The position numbers and the translations under genes were made by a program. DNA of 64,000 nucleotides from Riptortus pedestris (lineage: Eukaryota; Arthropoda; Insecta; Hemiptera; Alydidae), in assembly GCA_019009955.1 (NCBI GenBank), contig CM032228.1, positions 221,253,001-221,317,000 of the forward strand, given 5' to 3'. The notes under the pieces were generated by a model. The model saw only the letters and a list, made by a program, of their open reading frames with translations, was not told the origin of the DNA and did no database searches. Positions within the stretch are counted from its first letter, which is position 1. Every line of letters starts with the position of its first letter. Shown here piece by piece: positions 1-8,770 of the stretch.

Positions 1-868
1 GGATTGATACCCGTCTTTCTCGTGGATTTGCTAATAATAGAATTATTTGTTCTATAAGGCTTCACAGTCTTCGATATTTTTATATTTCCCGTCTCTTATA
101 CATGTAAATATGGTGAATTTTTATTTCAGGCCTCCTTTATAACCCCCCTTCCGTTCGAATCTAAAAATGTTAATATAACTTATAATCATGGAAGAATTAA
201 TGCTAATTGACATACCGAGTTTTGTTAAGTTCGGTTCAGCCGTTAGTGCCCGCTAAAGTTTTAACGTATAACTCATTTATACTTAGGTATACGACAAAAG
301 TGTATATAACAAAAGTTACTCTAAATAACAAAATAAACATCTTTTGTTATGTTTATATTTGCAGAAAAAACAATAGGAAACGAAATATCGCTATTTTTAA
401 TTTCAGGCTTCCCTTATAACCCCCACTCCTATTCGTCTCAGAGAAAATTAATATAGCCTAAAGTCTAAGTTGGGTTAGTAGTAATATACATACCATCACA
501 TACCGAGTTATAATTCGTTCCTTTTAGTATTTTGTGCCAAATAATATTGTTGACTCCCACTATAATTTTTATCGTATAACACATTTACACTTCGGTATAC
601 GGCGAAAGTGTATATAACAAAAGTTACTCTAAATAACAAAATAAACAACTTTTGTTATGTGCATATTTACCGAAAAACCAATACTTAACGAAATATCGCT
701 GTTTTTAATTTCAGGCCTTCCAGGGTTTATACGTGAAAAGGTAAAAAACAAACAAACAAACAGACACCAAAGATACAAAATATAGTTATGGTGTCTATGA
801 CGTGTGAAACGAAAAATTATCGTGAAATTTCTTGAATAAAATTAATCTACAGACAGAGGTTACAATTT
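1..868 (-). repeat. REP-A copy, cut by window start
   Basis: A reverse-orientation REP-A copy. Its outer end, the sequence reading ATTGTAACCTCTGTCTGTA on the minus strand, lies at about 850-868. The CTAG/hairpin end lies outside the window. At least two internal units are visible, each with the conserved stem AACAAAAGTT..AACTTTTGTT (for example 318-345 and 617-655 in reverse). The 70-codon open frame at 207-419 is the recurrent REP-A frame and is not treated as a gene. Family identity rests on the many further copies in this window. Confidence 0.75.
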
Positions 869-924
869 TATATTGTACCCCATACTATAAATATATAAAA
901 CATACAAAAGGCTGTGACCCTGCT

Positions 925-1190
925 ATGTAAACAAAACAAGGAAGGTTACTATAACCCTATTCATAGTGCAATAAGAATGTATAATAGTCTATAGATATAT
1001 TTAGTCTTGGTAAGTAATAATAAGGAAAAAACAGCCTTTTACAACAATGTATAACAACAATGTGCAATATTATAATGTAGTACATGTAAATTTTCAGCCC
1101 TGAAGAAGAGAAAATAAAGATTCTCGAAATATCGGCATAAACTAAGATTCATTTCACCAACATTGACCAAAACTCCGAAAAGAACAACAC
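925..1190 (+). repeat. Repeat family E, copy 1
   Basis: This stretch is alignable by eye with 61710-61900. Shared words include TTTAGTCTTGG, CTGAAGAAGAGAA, CTCGAAATATCGGCATAAAC and TTTCACCAACAT. Both copies run directly into a simple-sequence tract. The family type is unknown and no coding capacity is seen. Confidence 0.6.
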
Positions 1191-1191
1191 T

Positions 1192-1193
<2 letters not shown>

Positions 1194-1258
<65 letters not shown>
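1194..1258. repeat. (CA)n/(TA)n microsatellite
   Basis: A short CA tract passes into about 50 bp of pure TA. It forms the inner boundary of the HLE half that follows. The IYIYIY-type open frames across it are artefacts. Confidence 0.9.
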
Positions 1259-1263
<5 letters not shown>

Positions 1264-1379
1264 GAACGGACCTCATTTTCGTCATCTGTGTAGGATCGAT
1301 GGACATTTGAAGAAAAATTTCGAAAATACGTCATCAGAACGACCTCAACGGCTGATTTTTCTTAAGGGAAATCTGCTAA
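1259..1379 (+). repeat. HLE terminal half (CTGCTAA end)
   Basis: The half runs from TTTTGAACGGACCTCATTTT to the terminal GGGAAATCTGCTAA. The TTAAGG palindrome is partly intact (TTTTTCTTAAGGGAAA). The other HLE half is missing on this side of the TA tract. Confidence 0.75.
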
Positions 1380-1442
1380 AATGGTGGAATTCCATTGAAA
1401 TCCAGTATCTCAGGTACCTGATCCATCCATCTGTCCTCACCC

Positions 1443-1570
1443 TGACTATACAAACTAACAGTAGAAAAATGATGATCGCCTTTAGCGATAGTCGATCCAC
1501 GTCACTGAATGGAGACACTCACCTTCATTCAGTGACGTGATCATTTTTCTACTGTTAGTTTGTATAGTCA
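1443..1570. mobile_element. Small foldback MITE, 128 bp
   Basis: The two ends are inverted copies of each other: TGACTATACAAACTAACAG at the left and its complement up to 1570 at the right, about 30 bp with at most a 3-bp length difference. A second, inner inverted pair (CACGTCACTGAATG / CATTCAGTGACGTG) sits near the centre, so almost the whole unit can fold. It carries no coding sequence. The superfamily is not clear. Confidence 0.7.
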
Positions 1571-1925
1571 CATTAGTTATTAGGGAGTATATATGTATAT
1601 TATATTAAGTAATTAAATAAAGGAAAATTACTCAAGGTCCAAGACCGTATAGGAAATTTATTCAATGCATTTTTTTTTTCTTCTTTTAATGAAATAACAT
1701 TTATTTCATTTAATTATTCAAATAACCATTTTTTTATATTTGTAATTAACAGTTAATTTTTAAATAACCTTTATAACTCAGTTGAGTTTAATTTTAGTTC
1801 ATTTAGCTATAAGGGTATTTAATCATATTTATTATTAATCTTCGACATATATTTTCAACTTACATATTTTTATTTTTCAATATAGTCCCCCTCAACAGCA
1901 ACGCACTTATTCCACCGCTTTTCTA
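1571..1925. other. AT-rich unannotated stretch
   Basis: This is AT-rich sequence with a short T-run near 1671. I see no open frame, terminal repeat or family member that I can support. Confidence 0.5.
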
Positions 1926-1929
1926 ACAT

Positions 1930-2189
1930 CTGTAATAATACCCTGACCTGAAATAATAATTCACCATATTTACATGTATAAGAGACGGGAAATATAAAAA
2001 TATCGTAGACAGTGAAGCCTTATCGAACAAATATTCTATTATTAGCAAATCCACGGCAACGACGGGTATCAATCCTAAAAACTGGGACGGGTAAATGTCA
2101 AAATATTGTGCAATGTAAAGCCTGCTAAAAAATACTATCACCATTCAGCCTCAAATGAATTCCCGGGCGAAGCCGGGTATCTGAGCTAG
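1930..2189 (+). repeat. REP-A 3' part with CTAG end
   Basis: The copy keeps only the terminal region. It contains GAGACGGGAAATATAAAAAT, ACGACGGGTATCAATCC and the hairpin CCCGGGCGAAGCCGGG, then TATCTGAGCTAG ending at 2189. It is followed after 12 bp of TA-rich spacer by the next full copy. Confidence 0.85.
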
Positions 2190-2201
2190 TATATATATAA
2201 A

Positions 2202-3270
2202 ATTGTAACCTCTGTCTGTACATTGATTTTTTTCGCGAAATTTCACGATAACTTTTCGTTTCACATGTCATAGACACCATATCTACATTTTGTTTCTTTC
2301 GTGTATGTTTGTTTGTTTGTTACCTTTTCACGCATAAACGGGTGAACCGAATTTTATGAAACTTGGTATCTATATTACTACTAACCCAACTTAGACTTTA
2401 GGCTATGTTAATATTCTCTGAGACGAACAGGAGTGGGGGTTATAAGGGAAGCCTGAAATTAAAAATATTGATATTTCTTTTTCTATTGGTTTTTCGGCAA
2501 ATTTGCACATAACAAAAGTGGTTTATTTTGTTATTTAGAGTAACTTTTGTTATATACACTTTTGTCGTATACCGAAGTTTAAATGCGTTATACGCTAAAA
2601 ATTATGGCGGGAGTCAATAATATTATTTGCCAAAAAAGACTCAACCAAACTAAATAAAACTCGGTATGTGTATTAGTAGTGAGGCCTTCATTATAATAAG
2701 CCATACCAACATTTCTATGTACAGGCAGGAGTGGGGGTTATAAGGGAAGCCTGAAATTAAAAATAGCGATATTTCGTTTCCTATTGGTTTTTCCGCAAAT
2801 ATAAACATAACAAAAGTTGTTTATTTTGTTATTTGGAGTAACTTTTGTTATATACACTTTTGTCTTATACCTAAGTATAAATGAGTTATACGTTAAAACT
2901 ATAGCGGGCACTAACGGCTGAACCGAACTTAACATAACTCGGTATGTCAATTAGCATTAATTCTTCCATGATTATAAGTTATATTAAAATTTTTAGGTTC
3001 GAACGGGAGGGGGGTTATAAGGGAGGCCTGAAATAAAAATTCACTATATTTACATGTATAAGAAACGGGAAATATAAAAATATCGAAGACAGTGAAGCCT
3101 TATCGAACAAATAATTCTATTATTAGCAAATCACCGGCAACGACGGGTATCAATCCTAAACTCTGGGACGGGTAAATGTCAAAATATTGGGCAATGTAAA
3201 GCCTGCTAAAAAATACCATCACCATTCAGCCTCAAATGAATTCCCGGGCGAAGCCGGGTATCTGAGCTAG
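2202..3270 (+). repeat. REP-A, full-length copy (about 1.07 kb)
   Basis: This full-length copy starts ATTGTAACCTCTGTCTGTAC and ends TATCTGAGCTAG at 3270, just after the CCCGGGCGAAGCCGGG hairpin. Inside are three diverged units that share a GTGGGGGTTATAAGGGA block and an AACAAAAGTT..AACTTTTGTT stem. There is no protein-coding capacity beyond a 70-codon frame on the opposite strand (2738-2950), found in many copies. The copy could be a non-autonomous Helitron-like element (hairpin plus CTRR end). Read the other way it could be a non-autonomous retroelement with an RTE-like tail. Confidence 0.8.
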
Positions 3271-3282
3271 TATATATATAAA

Positions 3283-4350
3283 ATTGTAACCTCTGTCTGT
3301 ACATTGATTTTTTTCGCGAAATTTCACGATAACTTTTCGTTTCACATGTCATAGACACCATATCTGCATTTTGTTTCTTTCGTGTTTGTTTGTTTGTTTG
3401 TTACCTTTTCACGCATAAACGGCTGAACCGAATTTTATGAAACTTGGTATGTATATTACTACTAACCCAACTTAGACTTTAGGCTATATTAAAATTCTCT
3501 GAGACGAATAGGAGTGGGGGTTATCAGGGAGGCCTGAAATTAAAAATAGCGATATTTAGTTTTCTATTGGTTTTTAGGCAAATATGCACATAACAAAAGT
3601 TGTTCATTTTGTTATTTAGAGTAACTTTTGTTATATACACTTTTGTCGTATACCGAAGTTTAAATGCGTTATACGCTAAAAATTATAGCGGGAGTCAACA
3701 ATATTATTTCCCAAAAAAGACTCAACCGAACTAAATAAAACTCGGTATGTGTATTAGCAGTGAGGCCTTCATTATAATAAGCCATACCAACATGTCTATG
3801 GACAGGCAGGAGTGGGGGTTATAAGGGAAGCCTGAAATTAAAAATAGCGATATTTCGTTTCCTATTGGTTTTTCCGCAAATATAAACATAACAAAAGTTG
3901 TTTGTTTTTTTATTTGGAGTAATTTTTGTTATATACACTTTTGTCGTATACCTAAGTATAAATGAATTATACGTTAAAACTTTAGCGGGCACTAACGGCT
4001 GAACCGAACTTAACAAAACTCGGTATGTCAATTAGCATTAATTCTTCCATTATTATAAGTTATATTAAAATTTTTGGGTTCGAACGGGAGGGGGGTTATA
4101 AGGGAGGCCTGAAATAAAAATTCACTATATTTACATGTATAAGAGACGGGAAATATAAAGATATCGAAGACTGTGAAGCCGTATCGAACAAATAATTCTA
4201 TTATTAGCAAATCCACGGGAAAGACGGGTATCAATCCTAAACACTGGGACGGGTAAATGTCAAAATATTGTGCAATGTAAAGCCTGCTAAAAAATACCAT
4301 CACCATTCAGCCTCAAATGAATTCCCGGGCGAAGCCGGGTATCTGAGCTA

Positions 4351-4351
<1 letters not shown>
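3283..4351 (+). repeat. REP-A, full-length tandem copy
   Basis: This copy is nearly identical to the preceding one in length and internal order, and is separated from it by about 12 bp of TA-rich spacer. The two form a head-to-tail tandem. It ends CTGAGCTAG at 4351, followed immediately by (TA)n. Small differences from its neighbour, such as TTTAGGTT versus TTTGGGTT near 4075, show they are separate copies. Confidence 0.85.

Positions 4352-4407
<56 letters not shown>
4352..4407. repeat. (TA)n microsatellite
   Basis: Pure TA repeat between the REP-A CTAG end and an HLE half. Confidence 0.95.
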
Positions 4408-4410
<3 letters not shown>

Positions 4411-4534
4411 TTTTGAACGGACCTCATTTTCGCCATCGCCTAGGTAGGATTGATGAACATTTGAAGAAAAAAATCGAAAATTCCGTCATGAGTACAACCT
4501 CAATAGCTGATTTCCCTCAAGGGAAATCTGCTAA
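4408..4534 (+). repeat. HLE terminal half (CTGCTAA end)
   Basis: The half begins TTTTGAACGGACCTCATTTT and ends GGGAAATCTGCTAA. The palindrome has one change (TTTCCCTCAAGGGAAA). It directly follows REP-A plus (TA)n. Confidence 0.8.
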
Positions 4535-4586
4535 AACTCTGTCCAAACATTTTTGAGAAGCGACACAAATGAGCCTCCTGAAAATC

Positions 4587-5047
4587 AAAAGTCCGTCACG
4601 CAGGGGCTGCGTAAACTAAGCAGATTTCCCACGTGAAGTTTTACAATTGAGAAATTTCAGAATAGAGAGTCAAACAGTTACGGGAACGGCCCGAACTAGC
4701 TCTTGACGGAAACTCACGACAAGACCCGAAGGTGGCCGATCTCATCTCAGAAGTTGAAAACAGAAAAATGCTAATATCTCGGTTAATATTCAAGATACAG
4801 AATACATGTATATAACATTATTTATAGTAAATTTAATCTTCAATAAGATTGATACTATACAATTTTTCGATCCGACTTATAGTAACGGAAATATTTCAAA
4901 TTTTAGAAAATCCTCCCCTCTAAACCCCCCCTCCCACTGGTCCGATTTCAGCCATTAACGAACTTGATCTTTATTTTTGCATAAAACGCTTAAATATCGA
5001 GTTTGGTAACGATCAAACGAAAATTGCGACCGCTAGAGCGTTAACAG

Positions 5048-5125
<78 letters not shown>

Positions 5126-5245
5126 GAACGGACCTCATTTTCGTCATCTCCTGGGTAGGATCGATGGACATTTGAAGAAATTTTTCGAAACTCGCGTCAT
5201 GAGTACGACCTCAATAGCTGATTTCCCTTAAGGGAAATCTGCTAA
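4587..5245 (+). mobile_element. HLE, complete copy (Helentron/DINE-1-like)
   Basis: A complete copy has the following order. First comes AAAAGTCCGTCACGCAGG with the ACGCAGGGGCTGCGT hairpin, then CTAAGCAGATTTCCCACGTG. About 400 bp of internal sequence follows, with ATCTCGGTTAATATTCAAGA, two C-rich blocks and ACCGCTAGAGCGTTAACAGA. Next is (TA)n at 5052-5120, then TTTTGAACGGACCTCATTTT and the end TTTCCCTTAAGGGAAATCTGCTAA (palindrome TTTCCCTTAAGGGAAA). The AAGCAGATTTCCC motif near one end is inverted relative to GGGAAATCTGCTAA at the other. Helentron-associated elements are known for asymmetric terminal inverted repeats with a terminal stem-loop and an internal microsatellite. The assignment is inferred, since no helicase is present. 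Confidence 0.65.
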
Positions 5246-6097
5246 AACGCAGCTCCCTGGGAGTAGCTTGATTTAATTGGCCATTGATTCAATTAAAACC
5301 GGAAAAGCTGCAGGTCCAGGCATGATTGATGGTTTAGTAATTAAAAAATGCAAACAGAGCTTGCTTGATCCGCTGTATGCCACAATCAATGGATGTTTGG
5401 AAGAAGTTGTCTTCTCGGCCTTTTGGAAAGAAGCTGAGGTGATAGCAATTTTGAAGCCTGGCAAATATGAAGTGATCAATGCAAATTGTTACTGGCCAAT
5501 TTGCCTTCTCCCCATATTCGGTAAAATATTAGAAAAACTTGTTTTAAGTTCGCTCAAAGACATTATCAGGTTAACCCAATCAAGATTCCAATTTGGCTAT
5601 ACTAAAGGTAGATCTACGACTGATGCTATTAAAACCAGGTATGGTTTCATCTCACATCAAACTCAAAATATGTTTTTGGAGTTTTTTTACGACGTATTTT
5701 AAGCCTTTAACAACTTATGGTGGCCTTCCTTACTCCACGAACGGAAGAAAATGAAGTGCCCCAAAAACTATTTTCATGACAGGAAAGTATCCGTCAAAAC
5801 TCCCAGCACTAAAATAATAAAACTTTTAGAAATGGGTGTACCACAGGGATCTGTTTTCGGCCCTAGCGGCTGGAAAATAATAATGAATCCAGTTTATTTC
5901 TACTAGTGAACGCAGGACTAACACCACTTGCTTTTATGGATGACTTAGGAGTCATATTTGGGGCAGAGTCTAGGCGTGAGATAAAAATTAAAGCTTCCCT
6001 CGCTAGTAATATCATCATGGACTGGTGTGAAAATAATAAGCTGAGTCACAATACAAACAGAATCACAGTGCTTATTCTTAAAAGGAAAACTAAATAA
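5246..6097 (+). pseudogene. R1-like LINE reverse transcriptase fragment
   Basis: This is a fragment of a non-LTR retrotransposon reverse transcriptase, truncated at both ends and broken by stops. Frames at 5277-5702 and 5906-6097 hold recognisable RT blocks: KTGKAAGPGMIDG, KILEKLVLSSLKD and QSRFQFGYTKGRST. MGVPQGSVFGPSGW lies in the region between the frames, and AFMDDLGVIFGAESRR matches the catalytic box. The catalytic motif, normally F/YADD, reads FMDD here. The last part (ASLASNIIMDWCENNKLS) is close to the translation of the LINE at 18513-19514, so the two are copies of one family. The 5' edge abuts the HLE copy. I infer an R1/Jockey-group element from the motif style. Confidence 0.8.
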
Positions 6098-6365
6098 GAA
6101 TTCCCTATATTAAGAAGAGGGGGGGACAGAGACTTACTCGAATAATTTGGCGTAGCTCGTATGATAGTTGAACTGGTTTGTAGTTGGGCGAATATACTTC
6201 TTTCTGAAATGAATGGCCACAATATGGCGGAGCCACTTCATATGGAGTGGCTGATATATCTAATCAAAGCACATAAGGAAAAATCTTTGTCTGATAGATT
6301 GTTTCAAAACCTATCTCTTTGGATGAACACAACTTGAATAATCATTTTCTAGTATTAAACGTAAA
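6098..6365. other. Unannotated stretch after LINE
   Basis: This stretch may be LINE downstream sequence, because weak RT-like words such as WMNTT occur near 6325. I cannot support a family or a frame. Confidence 0.3.
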
Positions 6366-7085
6366 AAGTCGATCACGCAGGAGCTACATAAAATAAGTAG
6401 ATTTCGCACGGTCTGGTGTAACACACTACTGACCTCATCTCACCACAAACTGTTTATTTCTTTGAAAAAAAAAAAAAACTATGGGAAAGAGGGGTGGGAT
6501 TCTGTATGCCGAAAACAAGAAAGGACATATAACTCGCTTAATAATTAAGTTATGAAAAAATGGTTAGAAAAACAATTGTAGACCGCCGATTGTTTAACAA
6601 GATTGACCCAATAGCATCTTATGATCCGACTCATAATAACGAACATATTTTGAATTGTTCAATCCCTCTTCTTTAAACCACCACAATTCCAGGTCCGATT
6701 TCAGCCAATAACAAATATTATCTTTGGTGTTGAATGAAACGGCTAAATATCGAATATGGTATAGATCAAATAATAAGTTTCGGGTAAAGAACAAAAATTC
6801 TTAATAGATGACGTAATTTGCATGTTTCTCACAAAAACAAGCTATAGTAGTAGTTCAATGAAAATCATATTTGGTATTTAACCTTGGAATGAAGAGTTAT
6901 AATAGCTTATTGCTAAACGTCATGAGTCGGAATGGGTCGAAAACTAAAATACGGAAATATCTCGGTTAATATTCAATATAGAGAAAACAATTTATTGAAC
7001 ATTGCATTTGAAATAAGATTGGTTCTATATAGGTAACTAGTTTTTCAATCCGACATAAAACTACTGAGATATTTCTAAATTCCCC
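6366..7085 (+). repeat. Diverged HLE-related sequence, two units
   Basis: The start (AAGTCGATCACGCAGGAGCT, AGTAGATTTCGCACG) is a decayed version of the HLE hairpin end. Two successive blocks carry the HLE internal words TCTCGGTTAATATTCAA and AATAAGATTGGTTCTATA (clearest at 6955-7040). The (TA)n and CTGCTAA end are missing. It appears to be an older, longer subfamily also seen at 28105-28330 and 32395-33441. Confidence 0.5.
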
Positions 7086-7095
7086 TTGAATTGGG

Positions 7096-7310
7096 TAGAT
7101 ACGACGGAGCCGACCTTAACCATACTTGGTATGTGAATCACCTTCTACACTATTATAAGCTGTATTAACATTTCTATGGATGAACAGTAGTGGGGGTTAT
7201 GAGACCTGAAATGAAAAAGTGCGATTTTTCGTTTCTGATGTACATTGACGTATACACAAAATATACGCTAAAAACTATAGCTGGAGTCAACAATTTTACT
7301 AGTACTCATT
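7096..7310 (+). repeat. REP-A internal fragment
   Basis: The fragment contains the REP-A internal unit signature ACTTGGTATGTGAATC.. AGTGGGGGTTATGAG.. CTATAGCTGGAGTCAACAAT. Neither terminus is present. Confidence 0.55.
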
Positions 7311-7320
7311 AAAGTGTTTT

Positions 7321-7408
7321 TAATAGAGGAAAAGGGTGGTAACCTGTAGATAACCCGTCCCAATTAGCCTTAGTTGCAAAAAGTTGACGTTAATAAATAA
7401 TAATAATA
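7321..7408 (+). repeat. tRNA-derived SINE, 3' fragment
   Basis: Only the tail half of the SINE family is present: AAAGGGTGGTAACCTGTAGA, AACCCGTCCCAATTAGCC and a tail of GACGTTAATAAATAATAATA. The same tail occurs at 37258-37362, and the full SINE occurs inverted at 27234-27439 and 42224-42438. Confidence 0.7.
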
Positions 7409-7470
7409 GAGGAATATTATGAAAACAGATTTTATGTTATTAGAATTAGATAGTTCTAAGTATTATTACG

Positions 7471-7645
7471 TTTTTATTACAAAACCAGTAATAAACGTTG
7501 TTAATAAGAGTTCTTTTGGATTGCAAAATTAAACACACACAAGTTTCACAGTTTTAATCTCTGCACAATTTATTTAACGGCACTGCACTGTCTCAAACAC
7601 GGCACTAAACTGTTACTTACAGTCACGGCACAACACTGTTCTTCA
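7471..7645 (-). repeat. Gypsy LTR fragment, antisense
   Basis: Read on the minus strand this matches the 3' part of the LTR at 8137-8730. It has TTTTGCAATCCAAAAGAAC, GTTTATTACTGGTTTTGTAA and the GTGCCGTGACTGTAAGTAAC word. It stops where an HLE half begins. It is therefore a separate, inverted LTR remnant and not part of the element at 8137. Confidence 0.75.
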
Positions 7646-7647
7646 CA

Positions 7648-8136
7648 TAAAAGTCTGTCACGCAGGGGCTGCGTAAACTAAGCAGATTTCCCACGTGCAG
7701 TTTTACAATAGAGAAATCTGCCCAATCACAAGTGTAGTAGTAAGGGATCTCTAAACGTATTGACGAGGGACGAACAGTTACGAAAACGAGAGAGCCAGAG
7801 CTCTCTTCAGAAAGTACCAAACAGCCGACTCCTGCCGACCACACACAGAATACAAATGCAAATATCTCGGTTAATATTCAAGATACAGAATAAATGTATA
7901 GAACAATATTTATAATAAATTTAATTTTCAATAAGATTGGTTCTATACAATTGTTCGACCCGACACATAATAACGGAGATATTTCGAAATCCCCCCTCTA
8001 AACCCCCCTCCCACTGATCCGATTTCAGCCATTAACGAACTTGATCTTCCTTTTTACATAAAACGATTCAATTCCGAGTTTGGTAACGATCAAACAAAAA
8101 TTGCGACCGCTAGAGCGTTAACAGACATATATATAT
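7648..8136 (+). repeat. HLE hairpin-end half, cut by Gypsy LTR
   Basis: The half runs from AAGTCTGTCACGCAGGGGCT through the internal block to GCTAGAGCGTTAACAGACAT and a short TA run. The Gypsy LTR begins exactly in this TA run at 8137, so the retrotransposon inserted into the HLE microsatellite. The matching CTGCTAA half is not found beyond the truncated 3' end of the Gypsy element. Confidence 0.75.
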
Positions 8137-8730
8137 TGTTGCGAGAATCGGATGAGTGGGCGAATACACAAAGAGAGAGCCACGTGAAAGGAGGAACAAA
8201 GACTAGTGGAACGGGCGAAGCTAATTAGGGCCATTCTAAGTAGGTCCCCCGGCAGAATCTAATTAAGGCCTTCCAGAAAGTTCTGGACCTTTCCATGCCT
8301 AGACACTTCTACAAGGATTTATAAGGAAGTCTCACAGCACCCCAGTTTTACGGTCAGACGTCTTGATGGTCACATCAGTGTGCTACAGTGCGACTTAGTG
8401 CAGCGCGGTAAAGTGTTTTTATAAGAAGAACAGTGTTGTGCCGTGACTGTAAGTAACAGTTTAGTGCGTGTTTAAGACAGTGCAGTGCCACGAAGTAAAC
8501 GACAGTGCAGTGCCGTCGTTTTATGTGAAGTTCAGTGACCGCGAGTGAATTATTGGACTGTGAAATCTGAAGAACAGTGACACTATCAGTGTAATACTGT
8601 GAGTAGTAATAGTTAAACAAGAGTATTGTGTATTGTGATAAACTGTGAAACTTGTGTGTGTTTAATTTTTGCAATCCAAAAGAACCCATATTAACACCGT
8701 TTATTACTGGTTTTGTAATAAAACGAAACA
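8137..8730 (+). repeat. Gypsy 5' LTR
   Basis: The LTR starts TGTTGCGAGAATCGG and ends AATAAAACGAAACA, giving the expected TG..CA borders and a length of 594 bp. A TATA-like TTTATAAGGAAG lies near 8319 and a polyadenylation-like AATAAA near 8717. The end is fixed by the primer-binding site two bases later. The partner LTR has been lost. Confidence 0.8.
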
Positions 8731-8732
8731 AG

Positions 8733-8750
8733 TGGTGTCAGAAGTGGGAT
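8733..8750 (+). promoter_or_regulatory. Primer-binding site, tRNA-Leu-like
   Basis: TGGTGTCAGAAGTGGGAT follows the LTR and begins with TGG, the complement of the tRNA CCA end. The sequence resembles primer sites assigned to tRNA-Leu in other arthropod Gypsy elements. The tRNA identity is inferred. Confidence 0.65.
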
Positions 8751-8770
8751 TGCAAAATTAAAAATCAACA

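Noticed and set aside
1163..1540. 125-codon frame across the TA tract
   Set aside because: IYIYIY repeat from (TA)n joined to HLE and MITE sequence; the same artefact occurs at every TA tract.
4507..4530. Intrinsic terminator-like hairpins at TTTCCCTTAAGGGAAA sites
   Set aside because: They are element termini in a eukaryotic genome, not bacterial terminators.
8375..8731. 118-codon minus-strand frame inside the Gypsy LTR
   Set aside because: LTR sequence, no known product, antisense to the element.
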